Source: Chlorokybus atmophyticus (taxonomy: Eukaryota; Streptophyta; Chlorokybophyceae; Chlorokybales; Chlorokybaceae). Taken from it: a DNA stretch of 64,000 nt. The notes under the pieces are model-generated. The model had not been told where the DNA came from and searched no databases. It saw nothing but the letters and a program-made list of their open reading frames with translations. Positions 43,906 through 56,800 of the stretch are shown here, piece by piece; position 1 is the stretch's first letter, and each line of letters begins with the position of its first letter. The translations under genes and the position numbers were made by a program. The stretch spans positions 163,557-227,556 of the forward strand of contig RHPI01001517.1 of the NCBI GenBank assembly GCA_009103225.1, in the 5' to 3' direction.

Positions 43906-46900
43906 CAGCAAATCAAGAAGAAACGTGGTTCTGTGCTTGGTTTGACTGAAACTCTAAGTCCCGCTGCTTGTGACCATGTCATCTACTGTATGTATTTGTT
44001 GAACGACAGCAAGAAATACTATGTTGGTCTCACAAAGTTTTCAGCTTATGAACGTTTCAAACAGCACGCACACGCGGGCACAAATTAGCGTCCAACACAT
44101 GTAATACTTATGATGCAAAAAACAGGTGTGTTAGCTTGGGGAGTTGCATCGCCGGAGCTGGTGTCGTACGTGCCTTTTGCGGACAACCCAGCTGGTGATG
44201 AAGCATGGCACGACCTGGCAAGAGTGCGTGGACGCAAATGGATTCAAGTTTTGCAATTACAGCATCCACAAGGCTACAATCATAAGCATGGTGGTGTCAA
44301 ACGTGCACGCAACTCTTTTCACCGTGCACGCATGGCTGTGCGTGAGCGTGCAGTGAGTTTACGTCCAGCACGTCCAAATTCTCTCACTGTACAGCTTGCT
44401 TTTGCACCATCATACATGCATCGTACCTTTGCTTATCGCAATTACAATAGACGTTTGCCTTACTTGCAGAAACTCATGCTTGACAGGCAATTTTGTTATT
44501 ACATGCTCCGCAAGTACAAGCTGCGCACTCTCAACTGCATGCTAACAGCTCTGAAACGCTCAGCCCCCACAGATGTCGGTATCTTGCTAAGGTGTCATGA
44601 GGCTGTGATGGGCGTACTCAAGCGCGCTGTGACAAACCATCCCTGTATTATGACACAACCAACTGGCAAACGCATGATGATTACATGTCGTTTTTAAGTC
44701 CTGTTGCTGATATGCTTAACCTCCAGCAAATTTTGACAGCCCCACAGGTGCATGCTGTAATACCACCACAACTGCACCGCTCTTGGACAAAACCTCTGTT
44801 GGTGTGGAAATACAACAAGACTTTGGGACGAGCTTTCATCAACCGTACATCCTTAATCACTACTTACACGGCGGAGGAGCGATTGCAGATGCTTCACAGC
44901 CAGTATGACTGCTCCGCACAACCACTGGTGCCATTTTTGCATGCTGGCTTGCAGCATGTATTGACTTGTAATCCTGCTATTGCTGATGCATTGCCGCTGT
45001 AGGAATTGTTGAAGCGTGGGGTAAAATGCAGACCTTTTGCTATCGCTACAGCTGAGCAATGTCTCGTAGCTTTGCGTGCCGGGGTTAGCAACTACGCAAC
45101 AGCCATTGAAGAAGCCAAACAGCAGCCAGATTTGCTGCAGCACTGGGTGAACGTGGTCAGTCGTTTATTGGCTGAGCAAGTGCATGCACTCTATGTGCAG
45201 CCACACCAGCAGCTTGAGATTGCTAATGCTGATCATGCCGTTATCAAGTACTTGCGGCTACGCCTGGTGGTGACACAGGTTGATAAAGCCGCAAATGTCT
45301 TTTCTTTTGTCTGCAAGTACTACTACTTGCAGGTTTGCACAATGAGCTAGCTTCACCAACGTTCTTGTTGGTGGATGACACTGTGGACTAGGTTGTGGGT
45401 AGGCACCGTGTTTTTCTGACTATGCATGGCTACTCCCTGGTGAACAGAGGCCAGCAAACTACCATACCTTTATATGACTTTGAAGGTCTACAAGAACCCG
45501 CCCAAGCTGCGATTTATTGCTGCAGCTTCTGATACAACTCTTTTCGATGTGTCAACTTGGTTGACGCGGGAGTATAAATTCACTGGGCCTGTCACTGACC
45601 AGCTTTGGGAAATGTGCGTGCAAGATCCACTGGTGCGCACATCATGGGTATTGCAGGACTCCAAAAGCCTGCAGCAATGATTACTAGCCCTCGACACCAC
45701 CCGTACAGCCCAAGACAAGCGTAAGCATGTACCTCTGGCTATCTATGATTTTAGCACGCTTTACACCGCCATTCACCATGACGTGTTGCGGCAGCACATG
45801 CGTGCGGTAGTTGATGCTGCTTTTGCACACATGCATGCAACCACACGGGTTACTACAGTGCATGTGTCGGTGTTGAATGGGCAGGTAACCCATAGGTGGG
45901 CCGTGGGTGCTGTGGTGACATCAAAGGGTCAAACCAAAGTGTTCACGTCACACACTTTGCATGTGCTGCTGGCTTTTGTGCTGGATAACTTGTTTGTGCG
46001 CAATGCTGCAGACAGATTGCACATGCAGGTGATTGGCATTCCCATGGGCAATGCAGCTGGTGTTTGATCTCGCCAACAACCTGTTGGGCTACTTAGAGTT
46101 GGACTGGGTCCGCCTTCTTAAACCCTTGGTGCGCAGACCGGTATTCTTGCAGTATGTGACACGCATTGTACGCTATGTGGATGATTTGTTGGTGGCATTA
46201 GCGGACTTTGACACTGTCGTGTATCTTAGTAGACACTGCTTTGGCGGGTGGGATATACCCACAGGGTACAGAGGTTGCGTACTTGGATGTGCATATCTTT
46301 CAAACACCTAATGTGGGCGTGTGTACAGTCTACCCCCGTTAAAAGACTTCGCTTTAAGGGAATAACCCCGTTAACATCATCGTTTTGCAAAAGACCGATC
46401 GTTTTACAGGCAAATATCTTCGGTTAGTGGAATAGTCTTGTACGTAATAAGACTAATGAGAAGGCTTGAAATTGTAAGTGGGGTCAGTCTTATAATGGGG
46501 GAATACTTTGTTAACAGCATAACTATTTCGCTGATATTAGAATAAACAACACCTTCAACAATACATGCCATGTATGATATTATATAATATATACAAAAAA
46601 ATATAAATTTTATTTTTGCACGTTAGCATATAATGACGTGGTTTAAGGTTATCAGTCAATACCCCCATTAACAGAATATATATTCTTATCAACGCCAAGA
46701 GAATAACCCCGTTAGTGGAATGAAAAGCTGAAGGATAAACGTGATTCTTGTAACGGGGGTAGACTGTACCAGGATCTATAGCAAGCTGAGAGAACCACGG
46801 TTCGCTGGCATTCCTGCGAGCACCGCGCCCAGATTCCAACATTGCACGCAATGCAAAGATGAATGTGGTAGTGTCACAATGCTTCAGGTTCATGCGCTTG

Positions 46901-47034
46901 TCCACATATCATGGTCATTTTGTGTAGGAGATGCACCGGCTCCTGCAGGACATGACCAACATGGGCTACAACAGACGACGCCTCATCTTCAAGCTGCGAG
47001 CGGTGATGTAGAACAAACCAATTCACATGTTTGA
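43906..47034 (+). pseudogene. Decayed GIY-YIG / reverse transcriptase ORF
   Basis: The GIY-YIG part (about 43978-44085) reads VIYCMYLLNDSKKYYVG, then an Arg and a His in the expected spacing. The RT part shows a KNPPKLRFI pre-A block (45480), motif A DFSTLYTAI (45750), motif B IGIPMGN (46030) and motif C RYVDDLL (46170). Breaks seen: in-frame TAG at 44086 and 45000, in-frame TGA at 45678, a frame change near 44690, a damaged stretch 45340-45470, frame changes near 46064 and 46250, and a MITE at 46326-46766. After the MITE the frame resumes and ends in a GYNRRRLIFKLRAV segment near 46970. No intact protein can be made from this copy. Confidence 0.78.
46326..46766. mobile_element. MITE of the Tc1/mariner-pogo type, 441 bp
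   Basis: Terminal inverted repeats CAGTCTACCCCCGTTA (46326-46341) and its exact reverse complement (46751-46766); 21 bp match with one mismatch when extended. TA dinucleotides flank both ends (46324-46325 and 46767-46768), the target-site duplication typical of this superfamily. The interior is AT-rich, has no ORF and repeats CCCCGTTA-like subterminal motifs. It inserted into the Penelope-like RT gene, so it is the younger event. Confidence 0.9.
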
Positions 47035-47140
47035 TTGCACCTACAGACACTTGTTCACGTTGCTCGTGGCTGACCCTGCTGGGAGGTGAGGTAAGTGTCT
47101 GAGTTGCTAGCGGGGAGCATGAAGTACTATGCCCGCTACA

Positions 47141-47593
47141 TGTTCATGCTTGACAACATGCATGTCCTATGCCTATGCTTATATGCAATTGCATGTTGCG
47201 TAACCCTAATAATCGCCTGCAGCTTTTGGCCTTGCATTGCTATCCGTTGCAGGGGTACAAGTGCGTCACTAGTGGCTGTGGAGGCGGGGCTGTAGAGAAC
47301 TGTCCAGTCTACATCCGCAATGCTCACGTCCATTAACGCACCTGCCAGCTTTCATGACCACCTGTGCCTCTTCCCTTCCCTCCTTGTGCACTCCTTGCTT
47401 GCCCCTGGTATATTTAGGAGCTGGCGCCAGCTGTCAACAACCACGTTCACCTTGCATAGCACATATAGCATAGCCCGGCCCCTGGCCTATTCTAGCCGTT
47501 AGCTTGTGGCTTGCTGTGTCTAATGTGTTAGGTTGGTGTTGGCTTGTTAAGGCTGTGCTTGCTCAGAACTTTTCATTTCTATACCCTATACAT
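47141..47593 (+). repeat. 3' pseudo-LTR of the Penelope-like element
   Basis: Second direct copy of 43108-43560. It differs by small indels, for example an extra GCTTGCTGTG-like insert before TCTAATGTGTTAGG. Confidence 0.8.
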
Positions 47594-47888
47594 GCATGGG
47601 GTATAAGTCAGATGCATGTCTGCTGGTGTGTGTGCATGCATGGCCATGTGCTGGAGTGAGTTAACATGGTTTTGAGCTGTTAGGTGCTGGAGTTGTGCTT
47701 TACCCAACTGTACATGCGCATGCATGCACTCATCTGCATGCGCATGCAGATGCATGCGTGCTTGGTGTGCGCGCATGTGACTGCATGTACACATTACCTC
47801 TTGCTGGTCGTTGCATGCAATTGACCTTCTTGCATGTTTTGCAGATTGGTGCAAACCACTCAGCTCTTTCACACCTCTTCAGCTCAAT

Positions 47889-50800
47889 ATGGCTCTCGCA
47901 ATGTCTTCCGCTATGTGCATGCCCACCACCACTGCCAAGACCGTCTCCGCTAGGCCTGCTCTGAAGCTAGTCTTAGGACAAAAGGTGAGAGACTGTCGTG
48001 TGAATATCGACAGGTACGGTAATGTTTCTTCTTCATTTGTCACTGACTGTGGTTGCCCCTCCTGGTTACAGGCCTCCCCTATGCAGAGCGCTTGGGCGTC
48101 TTTCGCTGGTGCACGCTTCTGCCTCTCCTCAGGCAGCAAGAAGAACATAAACCGCCTGGTCACATGCGCCAAGCCAGCTGAGACTAAGCTCCAATATACG
48201 TAAGTTGTTGCTTGCTACGACTATTGTGTTGCTCTCTGCCTGTGATGTGGATGTTCAGTGCACGTGCGTCTGCAAAATTGTGTATAACGCATGTGTAACA
48301 TGCCATATCCATGTCCATGTGTATTCACACATGCATTGTGCACACCATCATTTTATGCTTGTGTCTGTCACGTCCATCGTCGCAAATTTTACACGGTGAC
48401 TGACTAAGGACTGAGGGACTGACTGGTGCCTGAGCCTGCCTGAGCCTGCCTGTTGCTGCCTGCAATATTACTTTTGGACTGTTGGGTTTGCCGTTGGCTT
48501 AAGTGGACTGACGCAGACGGCCGTGGGCCGAAAGTGGTTGTCAGTGGCACTAACCGGCCGAGAGTTGTCAACCAGTTACCCTTTGGTCGATGTGCACAGA
48601 CGGCCGTTGACCGGTAGTTACGGACAGCTGACAGCAATAGCCGGCAGTTTCTTTGCCGTTACACTGCTGTTAATATGTGACCCTTGCCGTTTGCCAAAAG
48701 TTGGCAATTCTTGCCGTAAGCCAACACTAACATGCCATGCAGCTTGTACAAACCTTGGACTGATTGTTTGGTCTTGCACCTAAAAGCCCACAATATACAC
48801 AATGTACGGGCAGTGGTGAGAGTATGTCCACTTACAACTGAGCAGCCGACTTGCGCATGAAACTATCCTATAACATTGAGTCTAGCTGTCGGACTCATGC
48901 GCAGCTTGTCAACCCGTGGTGCCTGCCTAAGAACTCCTCCTCAAACCCCCTCCTCCTGTTCCTCCTTCGACGAGTCTTCTGCTTCAACGCCGGAGTCATC
49001 TTTATCCGCTGCTTCGCTCGCTGACAGTACAGCGGCTACTTCGTCCTTCAGCTTGAATGTCAGCGCCTCGCCGTGCACGCGCATGCGCTTGATGGTCGCT
49101 TTGAGAGTGACCACCTGCATTTGGTAATGCTGTAAGAGTGGCGTGCTGCCAGAGGACTAGCCCATCAGCATACACACGCTTACCTCGTCTTCCGCTTTGT
49201 TGCACTCCGCCAGGCAGACAGTCAGCCTGCCGCGCTGCTCTTGGTTCACTCTGACCAACATGGCAATCTGCAAGCATACTGCTTAATTACCGCTGGAAAC
49301 ATAAAACTAGGTCATAGACCCGTTCGTTTGACTCCGCAGCTTCTCTTTTGCGACTTGTGAGCTCCCGCAAGTAGAAATAGGCTGTGCATTTGCGAGATTG
49401 GTCATGCTGTTCATGTGCATGACACTGGAGGTTGTGCATGAGGGTGTGCATGTCGTATTGACAATGTATGTCAAGTGCAAGATACTTGAGGCTGTGCATG
49501 TGCAAGATAAAAGAACCCTAGCATGTGGCATTGACAGTGCATCGTAACCCACCTTGGTTATGCCAGTCTTGTTTGGTCCCTTCAATCATGTCGCCGTGGT
49601 CGCAGCTGCTGGTGGGTCGGATTTTCTTAGAGGCAGTATTGTGGTGTGCCTTTGCCCACTCGGATGGGGAGCCCTGTAAGATATCGCCCGAGTCACTGTT
49701 GTCATTGGATGTGCCCTTGGTAGTCTTGGTGGGGTTTGACACCGAGGACACCCCTCCGGCACCCTGCCCGCCCTGTGCGAACATGGAATTCATCCCGGAC
49801 CTCGACCACAATGCCCACTACGCCCCTGGCAGCGCCGCCAACGATCTTCCAAACGCCACATACCCTCGGCATCACGCCCCTGTAAGGGCATAGCTTGGCG
49901 GAGCTATCAATGGTGTTTTCATGCGCAGGGGGACTGACATTGCCAGAGTTGTCAATGGTACGAACTGCCATTGCCATTGTACAAAGGTACCATTTCAATG
50001 GTACCTTTGTATAATGCCTATACCTTGGGGCAAAGGCATCTTCGTACCATTGAAACGGTTCAATCAGAATATATATATATATATATATATATCCAGACTC
50101 ACCCTGGACGTTCAATGGCTCGATCGTACCATTATAATGGTACGACGGAGCCAGTGACTGGCGGCCAAGTTTCCCGCCTCTGGCATGCAGCGGTAGCGGT
50201 AGCGGTGGCGGTGGCGGTGGCGGCGGCGGCGGCGGGTGTGCGTGTTGCTGGATATGATGCAGGTTACATTGGCGACACCTGTGTCGACGTTAGTAGTGAG
50301 ATATGGGAGTCCTTTGTCCGTATTGCCACATGCGCTTCGCCACACGCAGCTCGGTCTACATGCACATTATTAGCAGCAGGGTGTGCAAGCAGATCAAGCT
50401 GTATGTCGGCCAGCGTCCATTACAGTACGATGCGGGTCATGTTGAACCGGGGAGTTCGATCCAGGATGCTCACATGCTTGATGCTGAAGGATTCCTTCAG
50501 GAGACACACGCACAGCAGCAACAGGAGGAGGAGGAAGTGAACGAGGGCTTTCGATGTGTGCGTGTGCCTGAGAAACCTGTGGCACGCCAACATGGAAGTG
50601 GAGGCGTCCCTTCGCACGCGTCGGAATCCAGGTGGTATGGCTCTGAGCATGCTCTTGCAGTGGCATTCGTGCAGTGCAACAACGGCCAAGGCCTGTCGGC
50701 CTCCGACATGGGGCGGATCATCAAGTGCATCCGAAATGCACACTTCCTGACGGAAGACCTCCAGTGGGAGACCGGTGTGCATGCGGCCAGCTACCTCCGG

Positions 50801-53800
50801 ACCACGATTGCTTTCTCTCAGTCTGAGGTGTGTTCACGGTGTGCGGTGCATGTGCTTCAACCATCAGAGCCATGTCACATATGCACATGCGAGTGTGCTG
50901 CCGTATCAGAACTACGTGACGGCTGACCTGCGCAAGCCCGGAGACCCTGAGGATCAGGACATCTGCGTCACATATATGCCGGCCAAGGTCTGTGAAATGC
51001 AGTACCTAATGCAGTATCGATGCAGTATCTATTCTGAGGCCAGCATAGTAAGTAATGCTCTTGGTCGGAGCAGGTATGGCTCGCGCGGTTGTATGGCAAT
51101 CCACATGCCGCCAATGGCTTCAATCTCCAGTACACTGGTGACGAGCACAGCTTTGGCCATCCTTCCACGGGCGATTGGTGGAAGGATGTGGAGGTGGATT
51201 TGAGGAGAGAGGTGGGGGAAGCGTCCTACTTGGCGCCTGCCATTCTGTACAGTGACAAGACCACGCTGGACAGCGCGGGCAAGCGCTCTGGCTACCCTCT
51301 GATGGCATCGCTTGCCAACTACAGTTGGGACATGTATGCTAGCAACATGGGGGTTGTTATGATAGCGCTTCTGCCGGTGGTTCACGCAGTGGCCGGGCAT
51401 CCCACCTGGGCGCAGGGCAAGGAATCGTTCTCCATTCGGAAACGTGAGATTTTTCATGACGCTTTGAATGTAGTGTTAGGGGATGTGAAGCGGGCGAGTT
51501 GGGAAGGTCTGCAGCTCATCGACCCGAATGGCATCGAGCGTCGTGTGTTTCCCGCGCTTGCCAACTACATCAGCGATTTGCAGGTAGTGGGCATGAATGG
51601 TTGTAACCGGATGCAGCCCGCCAGCAAACAGTGCATGGAGGATGTTGTCAGTAGAACATCTGAGTTTGTCGTGTTGTAGGAGACTGCCACACTCGCACGC
51701 ACTGTGTCGGGCAACCAAACACGACATCCTTGCGATGTTTGTCTCGTCACCAAATCAGATCTGTTGGAGATGGATGAGGACCGGGAATTGAGAACCGAGG
51801 CCTTCTACACACCAGCAATACGTCAGCTGCGGGCGGACCTGCATAGCGGTGTTAGGAATGCACGCCAGACAGCCAAGGCTTTCAAAGAGCAGCACTCCAT
51901 GCATGTCGAGGAGGTAATGGTCAAATTACCGGCATTCGTGAGGATGAATGGCTTTCCGTGAAACCAGGCAATGTGGTTTGGCAACAGAATGCACTGTGGG
52001 GTTGGCGACAGTCGCGGGTGCCGGGAGCTGACTGCTACTCTCGTCTTGCCCCTGACGCAATGCATGTGCTGGGAGGCATCATTGACCACCTGCTTGCTGC
52101 TGTGTACGACGCCGCGAAGGAACGAATGCGTCCATCCACGAGACAGATTCTGCAGGCCAGGCACGTCTTTGGTGTTGCTTTTGTGTTGAACACAAAAGCC
52201 AACAACACGTGCTCACGAGCAGATGTGCACAGGCTGAATGCATGCAAGGCGACTCTGCGGGTTTCGCACTTCAAGGCACCCACAAGCACAGTAGATTTCT
52301 TCCTGTCCGACCACTCCTTTCAGGTGGTGGAGAAAGTGGCGGTGCTGCAGCTGCTGCCGGTCCTCGCAGACGGTTTGCTGCTCGACAGTGAGGGCAACGA
52401 TTTCTTCACCATTGCTGCCGCATCGCTTGCCCAGTGGAACAAGAAGTTGCTGAAGGCGCATGAACACACAAGAGAGACCCTGACCACAGCCGACAACGAG
52501 CTGGCTGCCTTCAAAGCTGCAGTGTTGCATCCGCTGCTGTCGTCATATTTTGCACAGAAGTCAGGTTGGAAGATCGAGAAGATGCATCAGCTCACTCATT
52601 TTGGGCCGGCAGTTGTCAGCAGTGGACACCCAGATTGGTTCAGCGCCAACCGCATGGAGCAGACGCACGCCCAAAATATTAAACGGTGGGCGCGTGGTGG
52701 CAACAACCGGGACTACCAGGCACGTATCCTGAAGGCATGGAGCTGTGCGGAATATGTGAGAGAGGATGGCATGGTCGTGGATCCCGAGATGCGCTCGGTC
52801 ATGGCGCAGGCAGTGCTGTAATGTCATGGAGAAGACGGACAAGTTGCTACGGATGGATGTGCTGACAAGGAGGGAGTCCAGCCCGTACTGGAGCGGATCT
52901 GCGCGTAGCCGCCAAGTCGCCTTGAAGACTCCATTTGCCGACAAGCTGCCTGCCACCCTGGACAGCTGGTTGAGGAGGGAACAACTGGAGTTGGCCGACG
53001 GGTGGCGTGCTGTTCGCGTGGTGAACGGAGGCGCAGCGGTGTACATGACATCAGGAGTCAGCATGGCGCGCGCAACTGGGATGTTCCATGGGCGGCCTTG
53101 GTTCTCTACACTTGAGTTGGAAGGTAATGAGGACGGTGTGAACGTGACGTGGTGGGCTCAGGCACTCTTTTTTTTGCGCGTGGTGGTGTGGGGTGGTAGC
53201 GGCGAGCGCGTGTGGAAGGAGGTCGTGTTTGTCCGCTGGTACATGAAGCTGGATGTGACGAGCGACACAAAGTGCATTGCTCTGGAATGGGAAAAGCGTC
53301 GAGGCGGTCCACATCTCGATGTCGTGACTCTGGAGCAAGTAAAAGGCATTGTCCAGCTGCTCCCCATGTTTGACAAGGACAGCGCCCGTGTACAAGAGGG
53401 CAAGTATTGGGTGAACGTTCACTGCACTTCCACGTGACACATGTACTTGTCTCACTACTCTCAGTTTGGAGCATATCAGTCAGTTAGGCATTGCTAATCG
53501 TATGCTAAGACTTTTGCATGTGGACGTGTACAATACCAGGCAGCTGTCACTGCACAACTGTCACCACAATCAAATGATCCATGCAACATTCAACAACAAG
53601 TCCGCCGTGTGGCATTAAGCATCAATACAGTGCACCACACTCAAGCCTCATAGTTCCATGACACAGGAGGGTAGTCACAGCGCATATCCATTGTTTCAAG
53701 CATGAGACGCCCTATGCACTCCGCCATTGCGGGAGGAACTGCATTCGCTATGGAAACGGCCGAGGTCATCCATGGCACTCCCAGCGCTGTTTGCCACGCA

Positions 53801-56800
53801 GCAATGCCGCCCCTGGTGCTTGGAAGGCCATAGACCGGGTACATCTGCTGTGGCGCGTTTGATGTCACGATTGTCTTCTTCGCGCTAGCGGACAGGTGCG
53901 GCGATAGCAGTCCAACTGCCTTGCCCGCGTGCGAGCAGCGTGCTGGTGGGGTAGCTACCACTGGCTGTGTCTCAAACAGACGGTGTCGGAAAGTTGATAG
54001 GCCAAACATCGTGCCACAAAGGGACGGATTGGGTCTGAATGAGGAAGCTGCTCCTGGCACATTCTCAATCACAAACTTGACCTGGCTTGCAAGCAGCAGA
54101 CGTCGGACGAGCAGTATCATATGCTGGTGTCTCCAGGATGTGCCATGTGCCGCCCGTTGAGGTGCCGGGATAGCACCTGAATAGGCCTGGCATGGTGGAC
54201 TGGCCCAGATGAGCTCGTACTCGCTCAGCTCTCCTGCACTCAGGGTGCATACATCGCGGTGTATGAAGGGCAGCGGGTACTCAGAGGAGGGACTTATGTC
54301 CATCCCGGTCACGTCAAAGCCTGCGTGGTATAGACCGCCACTGGCACCGCCACCGCCGCAGAATAGGTTGAGTGCCCTTGGTCTGCGTGTGCGTCCCAGC
54401 TTGTTGTCAAATGGCGTGTATGTGGTCAAGGCTGGCCGCGGTGCTGGCCAGGGGCTAATAATGATGCCGTCCGGGCTTACTTTGCGACTGACGTTCTCCC
54501 CTCCGGCGCGCAGAACATGGCGTGCCCCGTCAACTGATGTGTACGCGAATACGTTGTGCCCTTTGAAGTTGATGGTTTGTGGTCGATCACCGTCATCGAA
54601 TACTATACGGTGCTGCCCTGCAAAGACATTTTCCATTGCACCATGCATATATGATGCGTTCTCAATCTCGCACGCCACAAAGCGATGCTGACCTGACGCT
54701 TGCTTGAATGATTCCACAACGCCCGCATACCATTCCCCATCCAGCGGCCAATGCACCATGACACTCACACCGATCAGCTGCTCGCATCCCAACTTAACTG
54801 CGTTCCGCAGCCGATGCAGTGCGCTGTCCAACGGTCGATGGTCTGCCTCCTCTACAGCGGCCAGGGGATGGAACTGCCCACGCCCACACCGTGGAAGACT
54901 GCTCTGAATGCGACAACAGCTTCAACATGCATAACATGCAGTGATACCTTGCGGTCCACTCTGCCGAATTACCTCCACAGCATCTACCACATGTTCACTA
55001 ACCACATGTCCTGGTGTTGTCTATGTGGAGAAGCGCATGGGTTCCCCTCGCCACTCGAAGCATGAGCGCGAGCACGATTCGCACACGCACTGCACGCAAT
55101 GGAAAAACTCGGGTTCCTTGCACAGCACTTGGCCGAGGCGGCAGCCAAACACGTCGACATTGTGTGTGGTGTGATGCCAGCAAGCAGCACTAAAACCGTG
55201 GCACACTGTCTGCACTCGCTGGCATTCGGTCAAGTGTGCTCGCATTTGCTACCTACGGCCATTTGCACATACGTACGCATTGCATTGTGGGCACACCAAG
55301 CATGGTCTCCTAGGTGAGGGTGATTCAACTGCTGCCGCCGACATCATGAAAAATAGGAATCGGCACGGCTGCCCACAAACTGAGCGAGACTTTAGGGTAT
55401 GGGCATCAATTTAGGGTTGCCAGCTTACGAACCCTAAATGGGTCAAACTTCAAGTGAAGCACGACTGTACCTTATACGCTATTGCAGTACCATGCATGGT
55501 ACTACATCAACATGAATGGTACTCTATCTGTTAATGGTACTACAGTACAAGGATACTCGCATACTACCACGATCGTAGAGTAATACTGTGCTGTCATGCC
55601 ATGGAACCCAGAGCGCTGTCCGAGTTTGTTGCTGTCAACCACGCTCTAAACCAGCGAGGTATGCAAGCCATGCACTGACTCATGCGCCGGGCAGTCATCA
55701 TACACATGTACAGCCAATGCTTCTAACAACAGCAGATCTCTGGTGCACCATGCACCATGCTGCAACTATACATGTACCTACATGGTTCACAGGAAGCCAA
55801 CACAAAACTACAATACATGCACAATTGGCATCAAGGCGGGGGCCAAATCACCGCCGACACGTTGGCGTCTTGCATCAGGCGTGGCGACCAAAACGGGTGA
55901 GGTTGCTTGCAGAATGGACACGCTTGTAGATTCTTTGATTTATTTGCCACAGTCTTCTGATGTGCTATGATGCAGACATGGCACATCGCTTTCTTGCAAC
56001 AGGGCGTCTCCCCATCCGGGGGGGGGGGTGGCTCTTCAATGCGACAAATCAGCACACATGGTGCACGCGGGTGTGCAAGCTGCCTCTGCCACCAAACTCT
56101 GTTATCGCGTCGCAGGCGTAGCGACTCCCATCTGAATGGCGCAGCATAACGCTCCACTGCCTGCTCGATCACCTGACGCCCATCTGCCGCCATACACCAC
56201 CTGCTGGTCTTGGTGGTCTCGTCCAGCATGCGTTCATCCAGGCCCTCGACATGGCTGTCGTCACTCGTGTACTCCCCCGCATCGTCATTTTCTTCGAGCT
56301 TCCACAGAATCAGCTCGACGTGCCGTATGACATACAGCCACTGCCAGCCAAAGCATGCCAAGTACAGCTCGAATGGTTTTACTTGCCACCCAGTATGTTT
56401 GCTCAGGTAGTGGCACACATCTCGACCCGCATTAGTCGACATCGACAGGTACATCTGCTGCAGCAGGTCGAAGTTCTGCTCCGCAGATAGCTCTTGCACA
56501 TTGCCGGGGTGCTGCGGCAGCAACAACACCATCATATCGAGGACGGCGAGGGGCAACAACGTACTACGGATGGCCATATCGTGTATGGGTTCCAACCACG
56601 GCCAATCCCCAGAGGTCTGTTTAGACCGCATTCTCCGCGTTTGCTCCCACTTATTGCAAACTTTCGTCACCCACCTCGAGGCATGCCGCATGCGGTGATG
56701 CAGCGCGTCTTGGGCGTACTGTAGGGTGATCAACTCCTTTGCACTACGAGTCAGCCCCCCAAAGCGTCTGCGCGTCGGTGCTTTGAGCTTAGGCAGCTCG

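Larger units (their letters stand above)
43108..47593 (+). mobile_element. Penelope-like retroelement with N-terminal GIY-YIG, flanked by 450-bp direct repeats
   Basis: Direct repeats (43108-43560 and 47141-47593) enclose a reverse transcriptase-related region on the plus strand. The order is repeat, GIY-YIG nuclease, connector, reverse transcriptase, C-terminal segment, repeat. This permuted nuclease-first order is the hallmark of the Naiad/Chlamys clade of Penelope-like elements, whose flanking copies are often called pseudo-LTRs. The open frame is broken many times, so the copy is inactive. It sits between the coiled-coil gene (minus) and the rubredoxin gene (plus), ending about 300 bp before the rubredoxin ATG. 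The two repeats remain very similar, so it is not very old. Confidence 0.8.

Noticed and set aside
49702-50115. Minus-strand 137-codon frame upstream of the small coiled-coil gene
   Set aside because: It passes through the (AT)n run (repeated Tyr-Ile) and the palindromes, and overlaps the supported first exon in another frame.
55021-55245. Cysteine-cluster domain of KDZ-type transposons
   Set aside because: The spacing is suggestive of zinc binding, but I could not match it to that family; listed only as a weak possible exon.
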